From Brachionus plicatilis (taxonomy: Eukaryota; Rotifera; Eurotatoria; Ploima; Brachionidae): a DNA stretch of 64,000 bases. This document shows positions 55,175 through 64,000 of the stretch, piece by piece (within the stretch, counting starts at the first letter, position 1; every line of letters starts with the position of its first letter). The stretch is from contig QEOQ01000602.1 in NCBI GenBank assembly GCA_010279815.1, forward strand, positions 512,095 to 576,094, given 5' to 3'. The notes beneath the pieces are model-generated. The model did no database searches and had not been told where the DNA came from. It saw only the letters and a program-made list of their open reading frames with translations. The translations under genes and the position numbers were made by a program.

Positions 55175-55333
55175 AATAAAACTCAAAAATGTTGTACATG
55201 TTAAAGATTTTTGGACAAGGGTATGTTAAAAAATTAAATAGCTGCTTGTATTTTGGACAAGATTGAACGATTTGGAATGAAGAAGAAAAATCTTAAATTT
55301 TAAACAGTTAGAAATCGTTTTAGAAAGAAAAAT
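54728..55333. other. End of insertion and leader of AT-hook gene, block 4
   Basis: No gene is seen. An inverted pair around GCTTATTATCACT/GATAATAAGC occurs at 54795-54815 and 54895-54920. Confidence 0.3.
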
Positions 55334-55446
55334 ATGCATTGGAGCACTGAAAATGAAGATAACAATGATGAAGATGAGAGAGATGTTGAAAAGCCAAAAG
55401 TAAGTCGACCTCGAAAGAAACCGAAAGCGCTTGAATTGGATCATAA

Positions 55447-56903
55447 TGTTAAGACCTAAGTCTTGACATGTCTCTACTTATTATTTAATCTTGAATTAAC
55501 TGCAGCTGAATCACATGTTCTAGCTACTATATAAACCACTACCTCTTTTGTTATAATTTTGGATTCCATTTAATAAACTATTAACTAAAATAATTGGTTT
55601 GTTTATTTCTTGGCTTAAATTCCTAAAGTCCAAAACCGAGACTTTACATTTGGTGCCCAGTGGGAGGATTCTGCTATATATTTTAGTAGGATCCATTGAA
55701 GAGAATTAAAACACGTGTTGTGACACGAGAAAAACAAATAATCCAAAATGAGTGGAAAATTCGAAAAAATGCAGAGGCAAAGAATATCGAATTTATTCGG
55801 ATATATTTTCCGGCAAGAATCCACTCAAAACTCAACCAATCCGATACCACACCCGAACGATTTAACAAATCAGAGTATTTTGTCCATTTCGGCTGAGAAG
55901 ATACAGTACCAATTCTTACAGTACTGGCAATTAAACCAATCGGTTTTACTCGTTATTTCGATAGTGGTTTTAGTCTTCATACTAAAAGGGATCAAGTGGT
56001 TTAATGGTTCTGAATTAAGAAACACGTTGACTCTTATCAATTTGCCAAATAGTTGGTTTAACATATCAAAAACACAACATTCATTGTCAGTACTAAATGT
56101 ACCTACATACATAGAGAGTAATTTCTCTCAACAGGATGAGATGTTGAAAAAAGATTTCTCAAAATGGACACAACAAAAAACTCAGAAACCAAAAATGGAG
56201 TATAACTCCGACAAACAACCACTAGATGTGTACACACAGATGCTAGGAATGACTGCGGTCATCAGTATCTCAATAGTGGTTGCATTAATAGTTTGGGTTT
56301 TTAGTAAATGGTCGCAATACGCTTTGTCAGCGATAATTGTTCCACCTAACAAACTGTCTACAGGAATACAAACCCAATACCTATCGTTAAATAAAAACAG
56401 ACCATACACACCAATAAGATTTAGCCAGCAGAAGCATTTAAAAAGAAACGCAATCAAGCACCAAAATAAAATGCAATTTGTACTCAGACAATCAAAACAG
56501 AAAGAAAAAAAAAGAAAAAAAAAAAAAGTTTAAGGAGAGTTTACTCAGAAGAACCTTAAACCAAAGGAGGATATAATTATCCAGAAGAGCCTTTGAAATA
56601 TTTATACATTAATTATCTTTTTTTTTTTATTTCATGGTTAAATAGTAGTTCAATCATTGCTTCAGGGGCTAATTGCCTCTTTATTATTAAGGGGAAGGTA
56701 TGTTAAGACCTAAGTCTTGATATGTCTCTACTTATTATTTAATCTTGAATTAACTGCAGCTGAATCACATGTTCTAGCTACTATATAAACCACTACCTCT
56801 TTTGTTATAATTTCGGATTCCATTTAATAAACTATTTACTAAATTTAATTGTTTTATTTATTTCTTGGCTTAAATCCCTAAAGTCCAATTACAGGACTTT
56901 ACA
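55447..56903 (+). mobile_element. Complete 1.46-kb non-autonomous LTR retrotransposon
   Basis: LTRs of 202 bp (55447-55648) and 203 bp (56701-56903) begin TGTTAAGACC and end GACTTTACA. A primer-binding-site-like TGGTGCCCAGTGGGAGGATT starts 2 bp after the 5' LTR, and a purine tract (AAGGGGAAGG) precedes the 3' LTR. A 4-bp target duplication ATAA lies at 55443-55446 and 56904-56907, confirmed by the uninterrupted AT-hook ORF in blocks 1 and 2. TATATAAA in the LTR could be the TATA box, and AATAAA the poly(A) signal. There is no gag, protease, RT or integrase. The only large ORF is the membrane protein at 55748-56533. It must be mobilised by a partner elsewhere. Confidence 0.88.
55748..56533 (+). 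CDS. Two-membrane-segment protein of the LTR element
   Basis: A 261-residue ORF starts MSGKFEKMQRQRISNLFGY. Two hydrophobic helices are visible, about residues 65-85 (SVLLVISIVVLVFILKG) and 168-190 (GMTAVISISIVVALIVWV). Between them is a polar stretch rich in Asn, Ser and Thr. The C-terminus is very basic (KQKEKKRKKKKV). The decayed copy at 59287-60049 encodes the same protein with mostly conservative changes, so the ORF was probably under selection. It does not resemble gag or pol. I do not recognise a family. It could be an accessory or envelope-like membrane protein or a captured host gene; there is no signal peptide or cysteine pattern to support an envelope. Confidence 0.65.
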   Translation: MSGKFEKMQRQRISNLFGYIFRQESTQNSTNPIPHPNDLTNQSILSISAEKIQYQFLQYWQLNQSVLLVISIVVLVFILKGIKWFNGSELRNTLTLINLPNSWFNISKTQHSLSVLNVPTYIESNFSQQDEMLKKDFSKWTQQKTQKPKMEYNSDKQPLDVYTQMLGMTAVISISIVVALIVWVFSKWSQYALSAIIVPPNKLSTGIQTQYLSLNKNRPYTPIRFSQQKHLKRNAIKHQNKMQFVLRQSKQKEKKRKKKKV

Positions 56904-57133
56904 ATAAGAAAAAAATAAAATCGAAAAAAGGCACTGAAAGAGTTTCAAATAGAATTGATAATGATAAAAAAGGCTCAGATGCCAAAGAAGGCCAACGTAA
57001 AAGAGAAAGACCGCCTTCAAAAAAATTAGTTAAAATTAATAATGATATTACACCAGATACAAAAGAAATTAAATTTAAAAGAGGAAGACCGCCAAAATTA
57101 GACAAAATTAGATTATTAATTCATTTTTTTTAG

Positions 57134-58933
57134 TCTGTAATGACAAATTTTTTTGTGTGTATATTAAAATAAAATTTATTTAATTTTATTAAAATTAAAG
57201 TAGCTTTGATCGAGAATTTTTTTTTGTGTGTTAATACCAGTTTTTTGATTATGAAAATCAGATTTTTGGTTGTCAAAAGACTTTTCCCGTTTTAAACAAA
57301 ATTTTTAGATAACGAAAAATACTATATAATTTGTTCTTTTCAAATAGTTCGAAATTATTATTTTTAATATTAGTTTTTAACATATTTTTAAATTTTTATT
57401 CACCTCTAAATAATTTTAACATAATTTAAACAATATAATTTATTTTTTTTTTTTATTAAATATTAAACACGAAACAAATCGTTAATTTGACAAATATATC
57501 TATTTAAGGTTTTGTGAAACACAGTAGAAAATGGTTAAAAGAACTTAAAAAATTGAATAATTTATTTTTCTATAAATAAAAAATAAGTATCGTGATTGCG
57601 ACATTGTGCAACTTTCAAAGTTGCATCGGCTATTTAGGTCTGCAAAACTCTGCAAATTTAGCAGGAATTAGATTTCAATTTGTTCATGCGAAGTGCATTT
57701 TGAAGAGATTTTGCACATCATTGGCAGACTTTGACAGTACATGCAACTTTGAGTGTTGGATCATCAAGCATTCATCAAGCTAATTTTAAACTTTTAGAAA
57801 AAAAATTATTCAATTTTTTATCATTTTGTTTTGTTATTTTGTACTAAACTCAGAGTTGGTCAAAAGTAAAACTATTAAGTCAGAATAGTTAAAAGTCAAA
57901 GTCCACTTTGACTTTGAAATTTTTTTTACACTTTAAAGTCTTAACTGTATTTAATAATTTAGAATTGAGCTAGGCCGCCAAAAAAACTATCTGTAACGGC
58001 AATCCATGTCAGGATCACAATCATATGATTTTTTGCCATTCCAGGTAGCTGTTGTAGCGGCCTACTAAATAAACCCAAAATAGCGCCATTTAAAGAAAAA
58101 GATAAAAAAAATTTTTGACCCTGATTTTGTAAAAAAAAAAATAAAGACTAAGTCAAGACTTGACTTTGACTTTTGACCAACTCTGACTGAATTCACTAAA
58201 CATCTATTTAAGATGTGTAGAATTTTAAAAGGTTATTATCATAATTTTTAAGCCATCTGTTTTTTTGTAAAATTAATTTTATATATATTTATAAAAATCG
58301 TCGCTAGGTCAAAAAGTACTGCGAGGTACCAGAGTAACTCCTTAGGATGAAATTTTTTCTATTAAATTTAATAAATAGTTATTTTTGACCAAAATTGAAT
58401 TTAATAATTAATTTTTCATTTATTTCACAATATTTGTAAATAAATTTCTCTTCTTTTAATTCTAAATATTATTTTTAAAAACAATTTTAATATTACAAAT
58501 AAATTTTTTGTATAAAAATTAACATTTTAATATTAAAATCAATATTAAAAATGAAATCCTTGATTTAATTAAAATATTGTCTATAAAAAAAGAGTCCTTC
58601 AAGAACCATCTATAAATGCTTCCTAAAAAGCGAATTATAAAAATAATAGAAGTGACTTTATATCCGATTTAATATCCGTCTTAAAAAAGCGTCTTGAAGA
58701 CGCTTTTTTTTCGGTGTAAACAAAGCAAAATAAACTTTTTGATTAAATAATAATTATTGATATTTTAAATCAGACTTGTATAAAAGTCAGGAAAAAAGTC
58801 TTAACAAGTCAAAATTAATTTTTCATATTTTTTTATTATTTTCTAATATGATTTTTTTCTTGTTTAATTTATTTCTAAAATTTTTTTAAGCACTTAATTT
58901 TTTGTTTTTTTTTAATAAATTCATTTTTTAAAG
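57134..58933. repeat. Conserved non-coding flank, block 4
   Basis: Inverted counterpart of 12470-14220. It includes the TGCAAAA-word module (57527-57783), the AGTTGGTCAAAAGT MITE-like repeat (57851-58190) and the 27-bp palindrome (58683-58709). No gene is supported. Confidence 0.5.
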
Positions 58934-60167
58934 TGTTTATATTGGACTTAAGGGATTTAAGCCAAGAAATAAAACGAAACAATTTAGTTAATAGTTTATT
59001 AAATGGAATCCGAAATTAAAACAAGTTGTTTGTGGTTTATATAGTAGTTAGAACATGTGCTTTAGCTGCAGTTAATTCAAGATTAAATCATAAGTAAGAC
59101 ATGTCATGACTTGGGTCTTAACATACATTCCCCTAAATAATTAAGAGTCAATTAGCCTCTGAAGCAATGATTGAACTACTGTTTAACCATGAATAAAAAA
59201 TAGATAACTAATGTATAAACATTTCAAAGGCTCTTCTGGATAATTAAATCCTCCTTTACTTTAAGGTTCTTCTGAGTAAACTCTTCTTAATCTTTTTCTT
59301 TTTTTTTCCTTTTTGATTGTCTGAGGAATTTTTTCGTTTTATAGTTGAGTTTTATTGCGTTTTTTCTAACATGCTTTTCCTGGATTAATCTTGTTGTCTT
59401 AAAAGTTGGTTTGTTTTTATTGGACGATGAGTATTGGGTTTGTACAACTGTATACGATTTGTTAAGTGGAACAATTATCGCTGATAAAGCGCATTGCGAC
59501 CATTTACTTAGAACCCAAACGATTAATGCAACCACTATTGAGATACTGATGACTGCAGTAATTCCTGGCATCTGTCTGTACACATCTAGTGTTTTTTTGT
59601 CGGAGTTTTACTCCATTTTTGGTTTCTGAGTTTTTTGTTGTGTCCGTTTTAGGAAATATTTTTTCAACATCTCATTCTGTACAGAAAAATTACTCTCCAT
59701 GTATGTAGGTTCATTTAGTAATGGCAATGGTTGCTGTTTATTTGATATGTTAAACCAACTATTTTGCGAATTGATAAGATTCCACGTGTTTCTTAATCCA
59801 GAACCAATGAACCACTTATTCCCTATTAGTATGAAGACTAAAACCACTATCGAAATAACGATTTAATTGCCAGTACAGTAAGAATTGGTACTCTACCTTC
59901 TCAGCCAAAATGGTCAAAATACTCTGATATGTTAAATCTTTAACATGTGGCATTGGGTTCTTAGGGATTTGTATTGGTTCGGATCGAAAAATGTATTGGA
60001 TTAAATTCGATATTCTTTGCCTCAGCATTTTCTCGTATTTCACTATCATAAAGGATTATATATTTTTCCCGTGTCGAAACACGTGTTATCGTTCTCTTCA
60101 ATGGATCCTACTAAAATATATAGCAGAATCCTCCCATTGGGCACCAAATGTAAAGTCTTGAGATTGG
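58934..60167 (-). mobile_element. Second, decayed copy of the LTR element
   Basis: Minus strand. The 3' LTR is at 59123-58934, a purine tract (AGGGGAA) lies next to it, and the primer-binding-site-like TGGTGCCCAATGGGAGGATT lies near 60144-60125. Only about 19 bp of the 5' LTR are left (60167-60149) because a deletion joined it to sequence equivalent to 12170 in block 1. LTR sequence is closer to the solo LTR in block 2 than to the element at 55.4 kb, consistent with both deriving from one insertion before those blocks separated. Confidence 0.8.
59287..60049 (-). pseudogene. Membrane protein ORF of the decayed LTR element
   Basis: Minus strand. It reads MIVKYEKMLRQRISNLIQYI to about 59850, then shifts frame to LVFILIGNKWFIGSGLRN..., has one in-frame stop (KPKME then TAA, where the intact copy has Tyr), and continues NSDKKTLDVYRQMPGITAVI...VVALIVWVLSKWSQ to a basic end (RKKKEKD). 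Both membrane segments and the basic tail match the 55748-56533 protein. Confidence 0.7.
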
Positions 60168-60333
60168 TCTTCTTCAAATCAGTTCTGTAAGTTTAAATAT
60201 TGCATTTACTTAAAAAAAAATTCAAGATAACTTAAGATAAAAAAGTGAACTTTTCAAAATCAAGATCTTTTCCAAATAATTTTTTATTTTTATTTTGGCT
60301 TAAAATTATTTTTTGTAATAAAATATTATATTA
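60168..60333. other. 3' flank of copy 4
   Basis: Counterpart of 12002-12170: a likely poly(A) region just past the stop codon of the WD40/chitin-binding gene. No gene. Confidence 0.4.
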
Positions 60334-62087
60334 TCAAATTCGATTTTGACAAGTTAAGACTATAAGGCAAATTAAGACTAAAAGACTGGTTATGAGACAT
60401 ATAATAAACGTTAATAAACTAAACAAGATGGCGAAGTTAAATTCTGTTTTGTGTGCATGCTTAGAGACAATTTTGGTGCCGCAAGGTGGTGGAATGTTCT
60501 TTTCATAATCACATTTTATAGAAATCACATTAAACTTGAGTCCATTGGGACAATTGCTTTTCTTGACTGTTTTTGAATTTTCACACATAAAAAATTCAGC
60601 ACAACCATTCTCTATATTGGGATAAGAGCCGTTTAGTCTTGAGCTACACAAATCTTTTTCATCTTTTTCCTCATTACTGAGAGAACGATTCCCACAAATG
60701 ACATCTTTAAATTCTTTACACGTTTTAGACTTTTCATCAAATAGCTTTTTATCAGGACACTGCATTTTTTTAACTTTATTATCCTTGCAATTAAAATATC
60801 CTTTTTGTACAACTTTATTTTACTTTTTATTAATTTCTACCTAAGATTACCTTTGCAATCTTCTTTATTGACTAAAAAATCATTAAAATCACATTCTTTG
60901 TCGTCTTCAATGATGCTCTCTGATTCCTTGGAATAAGTTGAGTTGGACTTTTCTTCATTATCTTGAGTATCAGATTTTGTCTTTGCCTTGTTCTCTGTAC
61001 CTCCAAAAATAAAATTCATATTCAAAATTCTAATCAAACCATCATCATATCCGACAGCCAAATCACCATTGTAAAGTACTGCAAATGTTTTAATATTTCT
61101 TGTTTTAACTGGGTCTGTTATGGTCTTTTTTAAGCTTCCATCATTTGTATTCCAAATTTTAATTGTATTATAATTTACACTTACCAAGTCACCATTTTTG
61201 AGTGTTTTGAGCGCTATAAGGAACCTACATAACCAATTCGCACATTCAGAAGTTGCATTTATATTTATTTTTAAAATTCCATCAGTTGTATCCCAAATTT
61301 TAATTGTTCCATCAATACACCAACTTGCTAAGTCACCATTTTTGAGCACTTCAAGGGACAGAGACATTCTTGAACTAATATTTAATTTCATTTTTAAACT
61401 TCCATCATTTGCATCCAAAATTTTAATTGTTCCATCTCTAGACCCACAAACCAAGTCACCATTTTGAAGTATTTCTAGTGACGTAATCCTTTTTGAATTA
61501 GGAATAAAAGTCTTTTTTAATTGTCCATTAATTGTATTCCAAATTTTAATTTTTCCATCATTAGACCCACTTGCTAAGTCGCCATTTTTTAAAACTGCAA
61601 GGCTTAAAATCCAACTCTTATCATCATCTATAGTGAATTTAACGCTTCCATCATTAGTATTCCAGATTCGTATTAATCCACCACTAGATCCACTTACCAA
61701 ATCACCATTTAATAAAACTGCAAGATATAAAACCTGATGATTAATATGATTATATTCATTTAGAGTGAATTTAACGCTTCCATCATTTGGATTCCAAATT
61801 TTAATTGTTCCACCAACATACGAACTTGCTAAGTCGCCGTTTTTTAGCGCTGCAAGATTGAAAACCGAATCTGAAATATTTTTCAAAGTCATTTTTACAA
61901 TTCCACTTTTTGTATTCCCAATATTAATTGTGCGATCATCTAATCCACTTGATAAATCACCATTGTTTAATGCTGCAAGTGACTTTTCTTTTCTTGAATG
62001 CCCTAAAAGGATCCTTCCTACTTCACAAAAACAATTGAAGGTCAAGATTGAAAAAATTTGATAAAAGATAATAAAATTTGCTCTCAT
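60334..62087 (-). CDS. Secreted WD40-repeat/chitin-binding membrane protein, copy 4
   Basis: Exons 62087-60851 and 60800-60334 with a 50-bp GT-AG intron (60850-60801) give about 567 residues, the longest copy. Signal-peptide-like residues 1-22; eight WD40-like repeats to about 345; acidic linker (TENKAKTKSDTQDNEEK) to about 395; chitin-binding domain 1 about 399-448 with all six Cys; domain 2 about 464-519 with all six Cys (pattern C-x15-C-x5-C ... CPNGLKF ... C ... PPPC); membrane helix about 533-562; tail CQNRI. The full first repeat and both intact chitin-binding domains make this and copy 2 the best candidates for function. Expected topology: large ectodomain, one helix, very short cytoplasmic end. 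No enzyme motif is seen. Confidence 0.8.
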
Positions 62088-62230
62088 TTGGTAGAAGATT
62101 ATATTTAATTTAAAAATTTGTGAGTTAAACTACATTTATTTAGATTACTAAGCATCTTAAAAAAAATTAAATAGTTAGGCTTATAATTTTGATAATTTTG
62201 TTCAAATTTAGTTTTCATCATAATTTTTGA
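62088..62230 (-). promoter_or_regulatory. Proximal upstream region of copy 4
   Basis: The first about 140 bp upstream of the ATG are very similar to copies 1 and 2 (AGTTTAACTCACAAATTTTT). Further upstream the hAT-like MITE at 62239-62783 interrupts the conserved region, which could change expression of this copy. Confidence 0.4.
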
Positions 62231-62238
62231 ATAAGATG

Positions 62239-62783
62239 GGCAAATTGAAGTTTGAGATCAAGATCAAAAGATCAAAACATAAATTGAAATATTTTTTTTA
62301 ATAATAGAGGAAAAATAAATTTTTTCATAATCTATTACTTGACATGTCATGTCAAGTTTATTTTCATATTTATAATTTTAAAATGTCCCTTTTTATTGAA
62401 CTTTAAAAGGTTTAAATATTTTAATTGCTTTGAATGTAAACTTACTTTTAAAGACAAAAAAAATAACTATTTTAAAATTTAAAATTTATTGGAGTAGAAA
62501 AATAAAATTATTTCAGTTTGAATGAATGGATATAAAAGTTATAAATTTGAATTTGTGAATTAACTTAACTTGAATTATTTAAATTATTGATTGTTTTTGT
62601 TAAATAAATTAGAGATCAATCATTTTGATGTTAATTTGGTAATGAACCATTATTAGACATAACATGTCTAGTAATGTTTAGTATTTATTTCTTAAAAATT
62701 ATTAAAATCATTAGATTATTTAAGCTTTAAAATTTTAAATGATCTTTTTGATCTTAAAATTTGATCTGAAACTTCAATTTGCC
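62239..62783. mobile_element. hAT-like MITE with 8-bp target duplication
   Basis: A 545-bp insert has 15-bp perfect terminal inverted repeats (GGCAAATTGAAGTTT) that continue imperfectly (GAGATCAA against CAGATCAA). It is flanked by ATAAGATG at 62231-62238 and 62784-62791. The other three blocks have a single ATAAGATG there (for example 23320 region, inverse orientation), giving the empty site. An 8-bp duplication is typical of hAT transposons. No ORF of note inside. Confidence 0.85.
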
Positions 62784-62791
62784 ATAAGATG

Positions 62792-63865
62792 CTGTTTTAA
62801 AATTGGAGATTTGATAAAATGCAATTTTTTGAAATTGTTTAAAAATTTATTTCCTCTTTAAATTCTTATTTTAAAAGATTAAAAAATAAATAAGTTTTCT
62901 TCCTATGGAAAAGTTGTTTAAAATTTTTCAAATCCTGACATCAATCATTTTATAAAAATTAAGAAAGCTCCAATTTTATGAACCCTTTAGAATAAAATTA
63001 ATTGAACAGAATCCGGATTGAAAAGAATCTAAGAATCCGGCCCCATTCCGTTCCTTTTTAGGAACGCAACGTTTCACGTTTGCAAGAACCAGTGTTAGTT
63101 TTACAATATAAAAATAAAATTCTTAATCTTGAAAGGTTTATTTTCTGTTTGAATTTAAAAGAATTAAACAAACATAAAAACATTATTTAATACTCAGTCT
63201 GCATTTTTATATCACCATGATTTTAATTAAAATTTTCTAAAATTATTGAATTAAAAGAAAAGCGCAAGCATCTTAAACTCTTGGTCAAAGTTATTGATAA
63301 TAATTTTTTTTAAATAAAATATCGAATTTTAATTTTTACAAACTCAATTGCCACCTGCATGATAAATCAATTTGATATTTTTTAGATAGATTGATTGCTT
63401 TTAAATTAATGATTTATACATTTTAAGTCAAATTTTTATATTCTATTTTTACGCATTTTATTTTGTAAAATTTTGATGCCAAAAAAAGTTTTACAATATT
63501 ATTTAAAATAATATTTATTAGTCAAAAGAATTCGTCCATTAATTAAATAAAAAGCTTGTTTGCTCTGTCATCGATCAAATTGATTCTTAGCTTAGCTAGT
63601 TGATTATTTTGATACTTGTCTTTTGTGGAAATTATTTGATAATTTTCAAGACATTATTTTGCATCTTTTAAATTTTGGATTTTTTCTTCTTTAGTACCTG
63701 ATTGCAGTATTAGAAAACAGAATTCTGTTGATTTTAACTATGCAACCTCCTTTAACTATGCAACCTCTTATTTTTGGTTTGCTTGTTAAGATTAATTCCG
63801 GAGATGGCATATTGAAGTTTAGGATCAAAAAAATCAGATCAAAATTCAAAGTTAAATTTAAAAGA
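62792..63865 (-). promoter_or_regulatory. Distal conserved upstream region of copy 4
   Basis: Inverted counterpart of 9190-10130. The less AT-rich island with the CGTTCCT/AGGAACG stem lies near 63050-63070, in the same form as copy 1. Confidence 0.4.
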
Positions 63866-64000
63866 ATTGGGTCATGTCCAGAATGTGATCATTTTGATCA
63901 CCAAAATTTTTTTTTTTGATCACATAAAAATATTTTTCATTTTTGAATATAAAATATTTAAATTATGTTAATATTGAATGAAATAAAAAAAACAAAAAAA
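63866..64000 (+). repeat. TGATCA-rich repeat at the right edge, block 4
   Basis: It begins GGGTCATGTCCAGAATGTGA and TCATTTTGATCACC, the inverted form of the ends near 9145 and 21195, and runs off the window. The block therefore probably continues beyond 64000. Confidence 0.6.

Larger units (their letters stand above)
55334..57133 (+). pseudogene. AT-hook protein, copy 4, split by LTR element
   Basis: The ORF starts at 55334 (MHWSTENEDNNDEDE) and is cut after KALELDH at 55442-55446. It resumes at 56904 with KKKIKSKKGTERVSNR, then REPPSKK-like and KRGRPPKLDK hooks, and stops at 57131-57133. The intervening 1457 bp is the LTR element, flanked by ATAA on both sides. Apart from the insertion the frame is clean, so the disruption looks recent. 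Confidence 0.65.

Noticed and set aside
55747..56533. LTR element as an endogenous retrovirus with envelope
   Set aside because: No gag, protease, RT or integrase; the two-helix protein has no signal peptide, cleavage site or cysteine pattern of an envelope.
1..64000. tRNA, rRNA or snRNA genes
   Set aside because: I scanned for B-box and T-loop like words and conserved rRNA cores by eye and found none with a foldable context. The TGGTGCCCAGTGG sites are primer-binding-site-like signals of the LTR element.

Overview
The window is AT-rich eukaryotic (animal) DNA. It has short GT-AG introns, LINEs, Mutator-, pogo/Tigger- and hAT-type DNA transposons, an LTR element, peritrophin-type chitin-binding domains and two assembly gaps (19817-20680 and 40141-40614). 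The degenerate WD40 phrase NGDLASGSxDGTIKIWN and the mix of mobile elements remind me of monogonont rotifers such as Brachionus. That placement is inference from memory; the sequence itself only supports an AT-rich invertebrate.

Most of the window is one segmental duplication present four times. Block 1 (about 8.7-19.8 kb), block 2 (about 20.7-33.5 kb) and a short block 3 (about 35.9-39.3 kb) run forward. Block 4 (64.0 back to about 44.2 kb) is inverted. The intact ancestral unit, in order, held: a TGATCA-rich repeat; a conserved upstream region; a gene for a signal peptide, WD40-like repeats, two chitin-binding domains and a C-terminal membrane segment; a palindrome and AAGTCA-type repeats; an antisense AT-hook gene; an unrecognised conserved ORF fragment; a pogo/Tigger transposase; a fragment with MULE-like features; and a LINE. 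The WD40/chitin-binding genes lie at 10276-12001, 23472-25204 and 37545-39209 (+) and 60334-62087 (-). Three have a 49-50 bp intron inside the first chitin-binding domain. The third lost that intron, six codons and two cysteines.

The blocks serve as controls for each other, so insertions can be dated and bounded. Examples are a 545-bp hAT-like MITE with an 8-bp target duplication (62239-62783); a 1.46-kb LTR element encoding only a two-membrane-segment protein (55447-56903), with a decayed relative at 58934-60167 and a solo LTR in block 2; and a TA-flanked MITE with 145-bp perfect inverted repeats (TA included) sitting inside a larger foldback (21338-22337).

Left of the array are a Mutator-like transposase pseudogene (1355-3336, minus) and a decayed two-ORF LINE (about 3600-8390, minus). 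The LINE's reverse transcriptase is split by a 928-bp element that itself seems to carry a spliced gene for a zinc-ribbon-like protein. The centre (39.3-44.2 kb) is mostly single-copy. It holds a SWIM-type fragment, a TIR element with a PHD-finger remnant, and a GATA-motif cluster that could be regulatory. The only genes that look alive are the WD40/chitin-binding copies and possibly the ORF of the intact LTR element.
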